Shown here: one piece after another, positions 1 to 8,444 of the stretch | Position numbering within the stretch: position 1 is the first letter of the stretch | Layout of the letters: each line of letters opens with the position of its first letter | Source: Proteiniborus sp. DW1 | GTDB lineage: Bacteria > Bacillota > Clostridia > Tissierellales > Proteiniboraceae | NCBI RefSeq assembly: GCF_900095305.1 | Contig: NZ_FMDO01000042.1 | Location: 23,683 to 87,682 of the forward strand | Reading direction: 5' to 3' | Length of the DNA stretch: 64,000 bases | Position numbers and translations under genes: made by a program | The notes under the pieces: generated by a model | What the model was told of the DNA's origin: nothing | Databases searched by the model: none | The model's input: the letters and a program-made list of their open reading frames with translations, nothing else

Positions 1-287
1 CCCCCCATTGCATATATATCACTTAATGAGTTAGCTGCTGCAATCTGACCAAATGTATAAGGGTCATCTACAACTGGAGTAAAGAAATCTATTGTCTGGA
101 TAAGTGCAGTCTCTTCATTTATTTTATATACAGCTGCATCATCAGAGGTTTCTATACCTACTATAAGATTTTCATCAGTTGCTTTTGGTAATTGACACAG
201 TACCTGTGCCAAGGTATCAGGACCTATTTTTGCTGCTCAGCCTGAGCTTTTTGACATTTCTGTAAGTCTTTTCTCTTTTTGCGACAT
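1..287 (-). CDS. selD: Selenophosphate synthase SelD, 5' part, selenocysteine (UGA) at codon 17
   Basis: SelD makes selenophosphate from selenide and ATP, the selenium donor for Sec-tRNA. Reading from ATG at 287 (SD AGAGGTG just upstream), the frame runs to the window edge with one in-frame TGA at 237-239. The residues around it read SSG-U-AAKIGP, the SelD active site where other species have Cys, followed by a conserved Lys. After it come the ATP-binding stretch with [11 protein letters not shown] and the [11 protein letters not shown] motif typical of SelD. A gene finder that treats TGA as stop misses this gene. It lies 12 bases downstream of comEA on the same strand. The remainder lies outside the window. 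Confidence 0.93.
201..239 (-). promoter_or_regulatory. Candidate bacterial SECIS hairpin for the selD UGA
   Basis: On the coding strand, 20 nt after the UGA, TACCT and AGGTA (216-212 and 205-201) can pair around the loop TGGCAC. The distance and the guanine-bearing small apical loop fit the usual layout of bacterial SECIS elements, which SelB binds just downstream of UGA. This is pairing seen by eye, not a folded model. Confidence 0.55.
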
Positions 288-299
288 ATTTTTCACCTC

Positions 300-947
300 T
301 TATTTAACTATTATAAATTCCTTGATTGCATCAAGTTTTTTATCACCTATTCCAGATACTTTTTTTAAATCATCTATATTGGAAAATTTATGACTTTGTC
401 TATACTCTATTATTCTTTCAGCTATTACAGGACCTATTCCAGGAAGACCTTGAAGCTCCTCTTTAGTTGCAGTGTTAACATTTATTTTTCCTTGATTAGA
501 ACTCATACTATTTGCTTGATTTGTGGTGATATTATCTATTTCAGAAGCGTCTTCACCAACTCTAGGAATATAGATTTTCTCCTCATCACTTACTCTTTTA
601 GCTAGGTTGATTCTTTTTTCATCAGCATATTGTGTCAATCCGCCTGCAATATTAACCACATCAATAACTCTAGCCCCTTCAACTAATTCTACCACACCTG
701 GATTAATTATTTCACCATCTATATGAACTAATATTTTCTTAGGAGAACTTTCTGTATTCTCTTCATTTGAATTACCCTCTTCGTAACTTGACACCTCTAC
801 ATCATTTATTTCCACAATTCCACTTTTTGTATCAGTTTTTATTAATTCCATATCTTTTTTTATATAAAATTCATACCCAAATACTAAGATAACTATAATA
901 ACAAATATTAGTATAACGATTTGCTCTCTTTTTGTAAAGTTGCCCAT
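300..947 (-). CDS. comEA: ComEA-like DNA-binding competence protein
   Basis: Membrane-anchored DNA receptor of the natural transformation machinery. The predicted product of 215 aa has an N-terminal membrane segment (about residues 6-28), an extracytoplasmic SLBB domain (about 70-133, HIDGEIINPGVVEL), a Ser/Asn-rich linker, and a C-terminal double helix-hairpin-helix domain (NVNTATKEELQGLPGIGPVIAERII) that binds duplex DNA. I chose ATG at 947 because GGGGTGA sits 5 nt upstream; the longer GTG start at 956 would lie inside that SD. ComEB and ComEC are not next to it here; selD follows instead. Confidence 0.92.
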   Translation of the reverse strand: MGNFTKREQIVILIFVIIVILVFGYEFYIKKDMELIKTDTKSGIVEINDVEVSSYEEGNSNEENTESSPKKILVHIDGEIINPGVVELVEGARVIDVVNIAGGLTQYADEKRINLAKRVSDEEKIYIPRVGEDASEIDNITTNQANSMSSNQGKINVNTATKEELQGLPGIGPVIAERIIEYRQSHKFSNIDDLKKVSGIGDKKLDAIKEFIIVK

Positions 948-1123
948 AAAAATCACCCCAATATATACATATTCTTACCATATTATTCTATAGAATACAT
1001 GTATATCCTTCAATTGACATTAAAAAAGTAAGTTTTAAATAAAGATATGAAAATTTTTAGCATTTTACTTAAAAAACATGTCATATTTTGATATACTATA
1101 AAGAGATAAAAAGCGGAGGTGGT

Positions 1124-2404
1124 ATGTTGAGAAAATTTATTGTTTTTTTCTTAGTATTATTTTTAGTTTTCAATTTTGAAAAACATGTACTAGCTAATGA
1201 ACCAGATATATCTGCTGAAGCTGCAATTTTAATTGATGCGAATACTGGTACAATTCTATATGAGAAAAATACACATAGTAAAATGTTTCCTGCAAGTACA
1301 ACAAAAATATTAACTGCAATAATAGCTATTGAAAAAGGTAATCTTGAGCAAAAAATAACCGTAGATAAAGAAACACCTTATGAAATTAAGGGTAGCCACA
1401 TTTCTCTTGAACCTGATGAAGTATTAACTATGAAGGATTTAGTATATGCAACTCTTATAGAATCTGCTAACGATGCAGCAACGGTTATAGGCAAACAAAT
1501 TTCTGGCTCCACTGAAAAATTTACAAAACTTATGAATAGTAAGGCCAAAGAAATAGGTGCTAAAAACTCAAATTTTGTAAACGCAAGCGGATTACATGAT
1601 GATAATCATTATACTACAGCACATGATTTGGCTATGATTGCAAAGTATGCAATGGAAAATGATTTATTTAGAGATATTGTTTCATTATATACATATAAGA
1701 TAGAGCCAACTAATAAAAAATCAGATTCAAGAACTCTTTGGTCTTCAAATAAATTACTGTATTCAACAGACAAAATAAATGTTGATGGAAAAAATGTAAC
1801 TATTAAGTATGATGGCATCATTGGTGTCAAAACTGGATATACTCCTGAAGCTCAAAGTTGCTTAGTAGCTTCAGCTGAAAGAAATGGGCAGAGGTTAATC
1901 AGCGTAGTTCTAAAAACTACTGGTAACAATGTTTTCATAGATACACATAAACTTTTAAATTATGGCTTTGATAACTTCTCTAGTGCAAGACTTGCTTTTA
2001 AAAATGAGTTTATTGACAATATCGACGTTGAAAATGGAGATAAGCCAATTGTTACTGGGATAGTAGGTAATGACCTATACAGTCTTGTGCCTAAAGGAAA
2101 AGAAAATGAAGTTAAAAGGAACATTGTTTTACCTGAAAAAATATCGGCTCCAATATCCAAAGGACAGGTTATAGGGAAAATCGAACTTAAATTAGATGAT
2201 AAAATAATAGATACTGTTAATATTGTCTCCGCTATGGAAATAAATCAAAAAGCAACCTTTGATGTAATTGCAATGAATAGCAAAGACTCAATTTTTAAGA
2301 AATGGTGGCTATGGTTGATTATTTTAGTAGTAGGCTGGAGAATATCTGTTGAGTTTAGGAGACGAAGGATTAGACGAAGAAGAAAATCTTATTTGTATAG
2401 ATAG
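1124..2404 (+). CDS. dacF: Serine-type D-Ala-D-Ala carboxypeptidase (DacF/PBP5 family)
   Basis: Low-molecular-weight penicillin-binding protein that trims the terminal D-Ala from peptidoglycan stem peptides. From ATG 1124 (SD GGAGGTGG) it has a signal peptide ending near residue 24, then the three S11/PBP motifs: S58-T-T-K61, S114-A-N116 and K236-T-G238. A C-terminal PBP5 domain follows, then a membrane anchor (WWLWLIILVVGW) and a very basic tail (RRRRIRRRRK). It is the only long plus-strand gene in the first 37 kb, and it converges on ridA. DacF-type enzymes are often sporulation-linked in Bacillus; no sporulation promoter is recognisable here, so that role is inference. Confidence 0.93.
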   Translation: MLRKFIVFFLVLFLVFNFEKHVLANEPDISAEAAILIDANTGTILYEKNTHSKMFPASTTKILTAIIAIEKGNLEQKITVDKETPYEIKGSHISLEPDEVLTMKDLVYATLIESANDAATVIGKQISGSTEKFTKLMNSKAKEIGAKNSNFVNASGLHDDNHYTTAHDLAMIAKYAMENDLFRDIVSLYTYKIEPTNKKSDSRTLWSSNKLLYSTDKINVDGKNVTIKYDGIIGVKTGYTPEAQSCLVASAERNGQRLISVVLKTTGNNVFIDTHKLLNYGFDNFSSARLAFKNEFIDNIDVENGDKPIVTGIVGNDLYSLVPKGKENEVKRNIVLPEKISAPISKGQVIGKIELKLDDKIIDTVNIVSAMEINQKATFDVIAMNSKDSIFKKWWLWLIILVVGWRISVEFRRRRIRRRRKSYLYR

Positions 2405-2521
2405 ACTAGGACCACAGAAAACATTAGATTATTCTTAACTTATATAGTATAGTAGATTTAGGACAAGGTTAATCCCAATAATTTATGGATCATAACTTAA
2501 AATCTTCAAAAATTTTAATAT

Positions 2522-2547
2522 AAAAAGGTGACTAATGTCACCTTTTT
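2522..2547. terminator. Bidirectional terminator between dacF and ridA
   Basis: Perfect 11-bp stem AAAAAGGTGAC / GTCACCTTTTT with loop TAAT. The T-run works in both directions, as expected between two converging genes. It overlaps the stop codon of ridA. Confidence 0.85.
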
Positions 2548-2926
2548 ATATTATTGCTATTGCTTCTACTTCTACATTTCCATCCTTAGGTAATCTAGCT
2601 ACCTCAACGCAGGATCTTGCAGGCTTATGTTCATTAAAAAATTCTCCATATACTTCATTAATTAAGCCAAATTGATTCATATCCTTTATAAATACTGTAG
2701 TCTTAACAACATTGCTAAGCGAAGCCCCTGCAGCCTCTAATACAGCCTTAAGATTATTTAATGCTTGTCTTGTTTCATCCTGTATCGTTCCTTCTACTAT
2801 ATTCCCAGTAGCGGGGTTAATACCCAGCTGGCCAGAAGTAAAAAGCATGTTTCCAGCACCTATTGCCTGAGAATATGGACCTATTGCCTTTGGTGCTTCT
2901 TCAGTAAATATTGATTTTAATTCCAT
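2546..2926 (-). CDS. ridA: RidA family enamine/imine deaminase
   Basis: A 126-aa protein of the YjgF/YER057c/UK114 family. RidA hydrolyses reactive 2-aminoacrylate and related imines released by PLP enzymes. Family marks are IGPYSQAI near the N-terminus, [13 protein letters not shown], and the C-terminal [21 protein letters not shown], which contains the conserved Arg that holds the substrate carboxylate. The start has AAGGAGG upstream. It follows the YheO-type regulator by 27 nt and is probably co-transcribed with it. Confidence 0.93.
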   Translation of the reverse strand: MELKSIFTEEAPKAIGPYSQAIGAGNMLFTSGQLGINPATGNIVEGTIQDETRQALNNLKAVLEAAGASLSNVVKTTVFIKDMNQFGLINEVYGEFFNEHKPARSCVEVARLPKDGNVEVEAIAII

Positions 2927-2953
2927 TTATGTAACCTCCTTGAATATATATTT

Positions 2954-3601
2954 TTAACGTATTTCCTCTAGATAATTATATATTGTATATCTTGAAACAC
3001 AAAGCATCTCTGCAACATATTCAATAGAACCTTTTACAAGAAATATACCTTTATCGTTAAGTATTCTTACAATTTTTACTTTGTCCTCTTTACTAAGATA
3101 AGATATAGGCTTACCAATCTCATCTACTACATCAGACACTAATCTTTCCATTAAGTTGATAATATTGTTATTGTCTTTCTTTTTACTTGCTTTTGACTCA
3201 TTTTTAGCAATATCATCAATCTCACAAAAATTCTGAAAAATCTTACTAGCTAATAAAATATCAGTTATATCAAAGCTTATTATCAGAGTCATGTGTTCTT
3301 GCTTTAACCTGTCTTCAAGTATAAATAGAGCTGCCTTTACATTTCTTCCTTCTTTAGTAGTATAAGAAAAAATAGTGTACCCATTATGAACTTCGACTTT
3401 ATTATAAGCCTCAAGTTCATAATGGTTCAACGTATCTTCAGGTTTTCTACCTGTAACTTGATTACTTACATTAAAAATTAGCTTATGACTTGAATCCTTG
3501 CTACTATATAACGCTACTTCACAGTTGTGCCCAAGTAATTTTCCTAAACCGTCTGCAAAGGAAGTAAGCTTATCTACCAAATCGTTCATATCAACTTCCA
3601 T
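2954..3601 (-). CDS. YheO/DauR-type PAS + HTH transcriptional regulator
   Basis: A 215-aa protein with an N-terminal YheO-like PAS domain (about residues 5-115, GHNCEVALYSSKDSSHKLI) and a C-terminal helix-turn-helix of the DauR family (about 155-213, KDKVKIVRILNDKGIFLVKGSIEYVAEMLCVSRYTIYNYL, split here by domain). DauR-like proteins regulate D-amino-acid catabolism or related genes; its position just upstream of ridA suggests it controls ridA in response to an amino-acid signal, which is inference. Start ATG 3601 has AAGAAGG upstream; ATG 3589 is possible. Confidence 0.8.
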   Translation of the reverse strand: MEVDMNDLVDKLTSFADGLGKLLGHNCEVALYSSKDSSHKLIFNVSNQVTGRKPEDTLNHYELEAYNKVEVHNGYTIFSYTTKEGRNVKAALFILEDRLKQEHMTLIISFDITDILLASKIFQNFCEIDDIAKNESKASKKKDNNNIINLMERLVSDVVDEIGKPISYLSKEDKVKIVRILNDKGIFLVKGSIEYVAEMLCVSRYTIYNYLEEIR

Positions 3602-3617
3602 GATTCATACCTTCTTC

Positions 3618-3962
3618 CTAAATAAATGATTCAATGTCAATATCTTCAGCGTCAGCCCATAATCTTTCCAAATTATAAAAATCTCTATCCTCTTTATGAA
3701 ACACATGAACTATAATATCTCCATAATCAAGCAATATCCATTTTCCTGTACTATAACCTTCTTTATGCTTTAATTCATAGCCCTTATTATGCATTTTTTC
3801 TTCAATATCATCTGAAATTGACATGACTTGTCTTTGAGAATTTCCGCTTAATATTACAAAGTAATCTGCTATACTAGAAAGTTTAGTTATCCTTAGTACC
3901 TTTATATCAAAGGCCTTTTTGTCATCAGCAGACTTAATTATTATAGACAGCTGTTCAGTCAC
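3618..3962 (-). CDS. rsfS: Ribosomal silencing factor RsfS
   Basis: A 114-aa member of the Iojap/RsfS family. It binds L14 on the 50S subunit and blocks subunit joining during starvation. Family features are DYFVILSGNSQRQV, KEGYSTGKWILLDYGDIIVHVFHKEDRDFYNLERLWADA near the C-terminus, in that order. GTG start at 3962 with SD GGGAGG. It completes the nadD-yqeK-LCP-rsfS series common in Firmicutes. Confidence 0.95.
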   Translation of the reverse strand: MTEQLSIIIKSADDKKAFDIKVLRITKLSSIADYFVILSGNSQRQVMSISDDIEEKMHNKGYELKHKEGYSTGKWILLDYGDIIVHVFHKEDRDFYNLERLWADAEDIDIESFI

Positions 3963-3983
3963 TATCTTACCTCCCGATTTATA

Positions 3984-4934
3984 TTAATTATTAGATTTTT
4001 TACTTTCTCCTTCATTCATACCGATATTATGATCATTAAACATGCTATTAATCATTTCTTGGGTCTTGCTTTCATTGTGAATAAAATACCATACCTTACT
4101 TATATATTTAGGTTCACCCGGTAAGGTGGCCATTTCAATGTTCTCAGTGTCCACGTTTTTAACTTTAAGCGCAAACTTAGCTATAGTATCTAAAGGTATA
4201 TTGGTATCTACATTCTTGACGTAAGTGTCGATAAACTTAGGAAGCTTTAATATATTTACAGGATTTAGAGCTTTTTTAATAGCACTACTCATGAACTGAT
4301 GCTGAGCTTCAATTCTACCTAAATCTTGATCAGCATAACCCTTTCTATATCTTAAGAACTGCAATGATTTATCTCCATCTAGTACCTGCTTTCCCTTTTT
4401 TAGATCTATGTTTAATGGTGGATCCGCCCATGGATCTGAATATTTCATATCCATTGGAACATCAACCTCTACTCCTCCTATTAAGTCAACCACATCTTTA
4501 ACTATTTGATAGTCTACTCTTACATAATAATCAAGACTAATACCTAACAGGTCCCTGACTGCTTTCACAGACAATTCTGGTCCTCCATATGCATGTGCAT
4601 GGTTAATCTTCTCTTTTTTCTTCCTTCCTCTTATAGTAGCCATAGTATCTCTAGGAATTGAAAGTATAGATATTTTCCCTGTTGTATCGTCATATTTACA
4701 TAGCATCATGGTATCTGTTCTTTGTCCTTTAGCTTTATTGGTGTCATTTGCGTCAACTCCCAAAAGCAAAAAAGTTATATCCTTATTACCACTATCGCCT
4801 TTAACTAAATCTGTAAAACTAGATATAAAAGAGCTTTTATCATCTTCATGTTTAATAATAAAGGTAATAATTCCACCAGATATAATAAAAAATACTAAAA
4901 ACGCCACTATAAATGTTTTTAAAAAATTTTTCAT
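3984..4934 (-). CDS. LytR-CpsA-Psr (LCP) family cell-wall glycopolymer ligase
   Basis: A 316-aa single-pass membrane protein: short cytoplasmic start, membrane helix (about residues 5-27), then an LCP domain outside the cell. LCP enzymes transfer teichoic-acid-like polymers from lipid carriers to peptidoglycan. Motifs include LLGVDANDTNKAKGQRTDTMM, SIPRDTMATI and the pyrophosphate-binding RYRKGYADQDLGRIEAQHQF, with its conserved Arg and Asp residues. The small C-terminal tail is Ser/Lys/Asn-rich. It sits between yqeK and rsfS. Confidence 0.92.
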   Translation of the reverse strand: MKNFLKTFIVAFLVFFIISGGIITFIIKHEDDKSSFISSFTDLVKGDSGNKDITFLLLGVDANDTNKAKGQRTDTMMLCKYDDTTGKISILSIPRDTMATIRGRKKKEKINHAHAYGGPELSVKAVRDLLGISLDYYVRVDYQIVKDVVDLIGGVEVDVPMDMKYSDPWADPPLNIDLKKGKQVLDGDKSLQFLRYRKGYADQDLGRIEAQHQFMSSAIKKALNPVNILKLPKFIDTYVKNVDTNIPLDTIAKFALKVKNVDTENIEMATLPGEPKYISKVWYFIHNESKTQEMINSMFNDHNIGMNEGESKKSNN

Positions 4935-4951
4935 CTATTACCACTCCAAGC

Positions 4952-5533
4952 CTATTTAATTTTGAATATTAGGTAATTTCTTGCATTGATAGTATCAGGA
5001 TGTAAGTAATATCCCTTATCTATTATATGCTTTATAGTTTTATCCATTGCTTTAACCAAAGCCAAATCTAAATTCTCATAGGCTAGTTTCCTAATCTCAT
5101 CTACCCCAAGAAAATTCCTATCTGGTTCTATATAGTCCGAGATATATATTATTTTTTCAAGAAGAGTCATGTTTTCTCTTCCTGTAGTGTGATATTGTAT
5201 TGCATTTAATATATCTCTATCTTCAATATGAAACTCTCTTTTAGCTATCTCAGCACCTAAAACTCCATGAATTAATGCAGTATTAGTAAAATAAGAGCCA
5301 CTTTGAATTATATCAAAATCGCAGGATTTTTTCAATAATTCATCTTCATTCTTAAACTTGCCGCAGTCATGAAGTAAACCGGCAATAGCAGCCTTTTCCT
5401 TGTCACATTTATATATGCTTGCTAGCTTAACAGCCTCCTCCATTACCCTAACTGAATGGAAATATCTTTCACTTCCTATACTGTTTATTAGCCTTTTTTC
5501 TACCTCGTGGATAAAATTTTTATTTTTTATCAT
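4952..5533 (-). CDS. yqeK: YqeK-type HD-domain nucleotide hydrolase
   Basis: A 193-aa HD-fold phosphohydrolase of the YqeK family; characterised members split diadenosine tetraphosphate symmetrically. The metal-binding residues are visible: H-x(n)-HDCGK (GLLHDCGKF), IHGVLGA, HTTGR and the late Asp in ISDYIEPDR. The start is within two nt of the nadD stop (TAATATG), so the two are translationally linked. Usual length for the family. Confidence 0.93.
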   Translation of the reverse strand: MIKNKNFIHEVEKRLINSIGSERYFHSVRVMEEAVKLASIYKCDKEKAAIAGLLHDCGKFKNEDELLKKSCDFDIIQSGSYFTNTALIHGVLGAEIAKREFHIEDRDILNAIQYHTTGRENMTLLEKIIYISDYIEPDRNFLGVDEIRKLAYENLDLALVKAMDKTIKHIIDKGYYLHPDTINARNYLIFKIK

Positions 5534-5534
5534 A

Positions 5535-6176
5535 TTATAAACAGTCCTTTATTACATTCTCTAAATATAGTTTGTGCTTAATTATATATGCTTCAACTGA
5601 TTCAGGTAGCATATATTTTACTGTTCTTCCTTCCCTTATTCTGTTTCTTATATCAGTGGAAGATATTTGTAGTGCAGGAACTGAAACCGTATATATTCCT
5701 TTATTATATTTAGATTCGAGCTCCTTTACTTTTGTTTCAATTTTTGATAACTGAAATCCTGGCCTAGTTGCAGCAACAAATTTACACATAGAAAGCAGCT
5801 GCTCTACATCTTTCCAAGTTGATAGCTCAAGTAATGAATCTGCACCTGTTATGAAATAAAATTCTGCTGTATCCTTACAACATCTTTTTAATTCCTTTAT
5901 AGTGTCAATAGTATATGTAACTTCTTTTCTTTCCAACTCCATAGTAGAAACATCAAAGTATGGATTTGAAATAGTAGCTAACAAAGTCATATGATATCTG
6001 TGCTCACCTGCTGTTATTTTACTAGCATCCTTATGAGGGGGATTTCCAGCAGGCATGAAAATAACCTTGTCCAATTTAAACTTACATCTTATTTCTTCTG
6101 CAATAACCAAATGACCAACATGTATAGGATCAAAGGTTCCTCCCATTATTCCATATTTTTTTATATACTTACTCAT
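5535..6176 (-). CDS. nadD: Nicotinate-nucleotide adenylyltransferase NadD
   Basis: Joins NaMN and ATP to deamido-NAD, the penultimate step of NAD synthesis. It is 213 aa, with the nucleotidyltransferase signature GTFDPIHVGHL (about residues 13-23), FMPAGNPPHK, ITGADSLLEL, and the ISSTDIRNRIREGR motif (SSTxIR) near the C-terminus. SD GAGGATA precedes the ATG. A nicotinate phosphoribosyltransferase that would supply its substrate lies at 58.7 kb. Confidence 0.96.
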   Translation of the reverse strand: MSKYIKKYGIMGGTFDPIHVGHLVIAEEIRCKFKLDKVIFMPAGNPPHKDASKITAGEHRYHMTLLATISNPYFDVSTMELERKEVTYTIDTIKELKRCCKDTAEFYFITGADSLLELSTWKDVEQLLSMCKFVAATRPGFQLSKIETKVKELESKYNKGIYTVSVPALQISSTDIRNRIREGRTVKYMLPESVEAYIIKHKLYLENVIKDCL

Positions 6177-6275
6177 AAAATATCCTCACAATCATAATTT
6201 GTTAGTTATAGTACATGTTGTCTTACATTATATAATAATATTAGTTTTAGATAAATATCAATATAGGAAAAATTT

Positions 6276-6464
6276 TTAGTTTATGTCAATAAATTTTTTA
6301 ATTTGATTTATTTCTTGCTTATCTGCGCAATGGAGAACCTCTATATCTTCGCTTTCAAAGTTCTTTAGATAAATAGATAACTCTCCATTTTGCTTTTGCT
6401 CATATCTAATACATTTAAAACCATCATCATAATAATTTTTAATCTGATTTAAGCAATCAAACAT
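6276..6464 (-). CDS. Small hypothetical protein, 62 aa
   Basis: A short acidic protein, MFDCLNQIKNYYDDGFKCIR at the N-terminus, with two Cys residues, no membrane segment and no recognised domain. GGAGA sits 9 nt before the ATG, and the codon use matches the neighbours, so I take it as real. It is isolated between the terminator at 6502-6525 and nadD and could be the first gene of the nadD group. Function unknown. Confidence 0.55.
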   Translation of the reverse strand: MFDCLNQIKNYYDDGFKCIRYEQKQNGELSIYLKNFESEDIEVLHCADKQEINQIKKFIDIN

Positions 6465-6501
6465 GACTATTCTCCTCTATAAATAAATTGACTAAAGAAA
6501 T

Positions 6502-6530
6502 AAGAGATTGGAGACCCAATCTCTTTTATT
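6502..6530. terminator. Hairpin terminator downstream of the yhbY-type gene
   Basis: AAGAGATTGG (6502-6511) pairs with CCAATCTCTT (6516-6525), loop AGAC. The T-rich side is better on the plus strand, but both flanking genes are on the minus strand. It most likely ends the obg-yhbY transcript. Confidence 0.55.
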
Positions 6531-6567
6531 TTTCCCATATTTATTTATTTAATCATAAATTTTTGAT

Positions 6568-6861
6568 TTAATTAGGCAACTCAATCCTTTTATTTTCCTT
6601 TGACTCTCTATAAATAACAAACTTATTACCTATACTTTGAACAAACTCAGCATTTAACTTCTCAGTTACTTCGAGCGCTACATCTTTTGCCTCTAATAAA
6701 CTATTATTTAGTACATTAATTTTAATAATTTCTCTAGCTTCAAGAGCTTCATCTAACTGTTTAAGAAGGCTTTCTGTTATACCGTTTTTGCCTATCTGAA
6801 AAATTGGTTCAATTTTATTGGCTAAAGACTTTAAATAACTTCTTTGTTTTCCACTTATCAA
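6568..6861 (-). CDS. yhbY: YhbY-type CRM-domain RNA-binding protein
   Basis: About 97 aa, a lone CRS1/YhbY (CRM) domain. Members associate with the pre-50S ribosome. Signatures are KQRSYLKSLANKIEPIFQIGK near the N-terminus (split as K-Q-R-S-YLKSLA and PIFQIGKNG) and the C-terminal GNKFVIYRES. I favour TTG 6861, 8 nt after GGGGAG; an upstream GTG at 6870 overlaps that SD. It belongs to the obg group, which in Firmicutes often precedes nadD. Confidence 0.9.
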   Translation of the reverse strand: MISGKQRSYLKSLANKIEPIFQIGKNGITESLLKQLDEALEAREIIKINVLNNSLLEAKDVALEVTEKLNAEFVQSIGNKFVIYRESKENKRIELPN

Positions 6862-6879
6862 AAGGTACACTCCCCTATA

Positions 6880-7062
6880 TTATACTTCTACTTCCTTTTT
6901 TGATTTTCTTCTATGAACTTCATAATTTTGCATTCCTTTTTTCCATCCACTTCTCAACTTCTGAGAAGGCTCATACTTAGTATTGATTACAAAATCCCCC
7001 TTTGCTACACAATAATAAGTTGGTTGATTCTCCTTGCAATTCCCACAATTTATGCAGTTCAT
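6880..7062 (-). CDS. Small Cys-rich protein, 60 aa, possible metal-binding
   Basis: From ATG 7062, preceded by GGAGGTCAAGGTAGGG, the product begins MNCINCGNCKENQPTYYCVA. The CxxCxxC...C arrangement suggests a zinc or Fe-S site. The rest is basic (RSGWKKGMQNYEVHRRKSKK). It is packed between obg, 20 nt away, and yhbY in one operon, which hints at a ribosome-related role; that is inference. No family recognised. Confidence 0.65.
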   Translation of the reverse strand: MNCINCGNCKENQPTYYCVAKGDFVINTKYEPSQKLRSGWKKGMQNYEVHRRKSKKEVEV

Positions 7063-7081
7063 TTCCCTACCTTGACCTCCA

Positions 7082-8362
7082 TTAATCAAAAAATTCAAAT
7101 TCGTAACCACAAATATCTACGATATCTTCATTATTAATTCCTAAAGCCTTTAACCTGTCCACGACCCCTTTCCTTTTAATGACTTTTTGAAAATATCTTA
7201 CTGAATCTAAATCATCAAAGTTTGTGGAGTTAAGAAGCTTTTCTATTTGATATCCCTCTACAATATATTTGTTACCTTCTTTTCTAATTATAATTTCATC
7301 CTTCTGATCTGTCAATTCATATATTTTATTTTTATCTATTATTTCATCTGTTACTTCTGGCTCTGGGGCCTCTTGCAACTTATTCCAAATGGCATTCTCA
7401 AGCTCCTTTATACCTTGACCAGTAGCTGCAGATATGGCATATATATCATAGCCAAGCTTACTTACTTCATTTTCAAGTCTTTGATATCCATCTCCATCTC
7501 CTAAAATGTCAATTTTATTAGCTACAACAATTTGAGGTTTTTCTGCTAGCTTAGGATTATATTTTTTAAGCTCTTCATTAATTTTATAAAAATCATCAAC
7601 TGGATCTCTTCCTTCACGTGATGATACATCAACTAAATGAACTAAAATTCTTGTTCTTTCTATATGTCTAAGGAAATCATGACCTAGGCCTACTCCTGTA
7701 TGTGCACCCTCAATTAGTCCAGGTATATCAGCTATAACATAGCTTCTTCCTCCATCAAGCTCTGCAACCCCGAGATTTGGAGTAAGAGTAGTAAAATGGT
7801 AATCAGCAATTTTAGGTTTAGCATCAGTTACTATGGATAACAAAGTCGATTTACCTACGTTAGGAAATCCTACTAACCCAACATCAGCTAACAGCTTAAG
7901 TTCTAATATGATCCATAATTCCTCTCCCTTTGAACCTCCTTCAGCAAACCTAGGCGCTTGTCTTGTAGATGTGGCAAATTTCATATTTCCTTTTCCACCA
8001 CGCCCTCCTTTTGCAATGACAAAACGCGAGCCATTTTCTGTTAGGTCTGCAATGATTTTATTGGTTTCAGCATCTCTAACAATAGTTCCTTGTGGTACTT
8101 TTAGTATTAGATCCTGTCCCTTTTTCCCATATTGCATTTTAGACTTTCCATCTTCACCATTTTCAGCCTTATAATGTTTTTTATACCTAAAGTCCATAAG
8201 AGTTCTAATGTTACTATCTACTTCAAGTATTACATTACCACCGTTTCCTCCATCTCCTCCTGCTGGACCTCCAGCCGGCTCATATTTTTCTCTTCTAAAA
8301 GCAACAGCTCCATGTCCGCCATTTCCTGCTTTTACGTTTATTTTTGCAACATCTATAAACAT
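7082..8362 (-). CDS. obg: GTPase ObgE/CgtA
   Basis: Essential GTPase of late 50S assembly and stress response. 426 aa from ATG 8362 (MFIDVAKINVKAGNGG; SD AAGGATG). The N-terminal glycine-rich Obg fold spans about residues 1-158 (GGPAGGDGGNGG). The G domain has the P-loop GFPNVGKST, FTTLTPNLG, DIPGLIEGAH and NKID. A C-terminal OCT domain follows (about 345-425, EGYQIEKLLNSTNFDD). Gene order rpmA / spo0B / obg matches Bacillus. Confidence 0.97.
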   Translation of the reverse strand: MFIDVAKINVKAGNGGHGAVAFRREKYEPAGGPAGGDGGNGGNVILEVDSNIRTLMDFRYKKHYKAENGEDGKSKMQYGKKGQDLILKVPQGTIVRDAETNKIIADLTENGSRFVIAKGGRGGKGNMKFATSTRQAPRFAEGGSKGEELWIILELKLLADVGLVGFPNVGKSTLLSIVTDAKPKIADYHFTTLTPNLGVAELDGGRSYVIADIPGLIEGAHTGVGLGHDFLRHIERTRILVHLVDVSSREGRDPVDDFYKINEELKKYNPKLAEKPQIVVANKIDILGDGDGYQRLENEVSKLGYDIYAISAATGQGIKELENAIWNKLQEAPEPEVTDEIIDKNKIYELTDQKDEIIIRKEGNKYIVEGYQIEKLLNSTNFDDLDSVRYFQKVIKRKGVVDRLKALGINNEDIVDICGYEFEFFD

Positions 8363-8444
8363 TATATCCATCCTTACCATAATAGTTTTTTATAAAAGTT
8401 AATAATATACAAATTATCTATTAGTATTCCAAATAAATCTAAAA

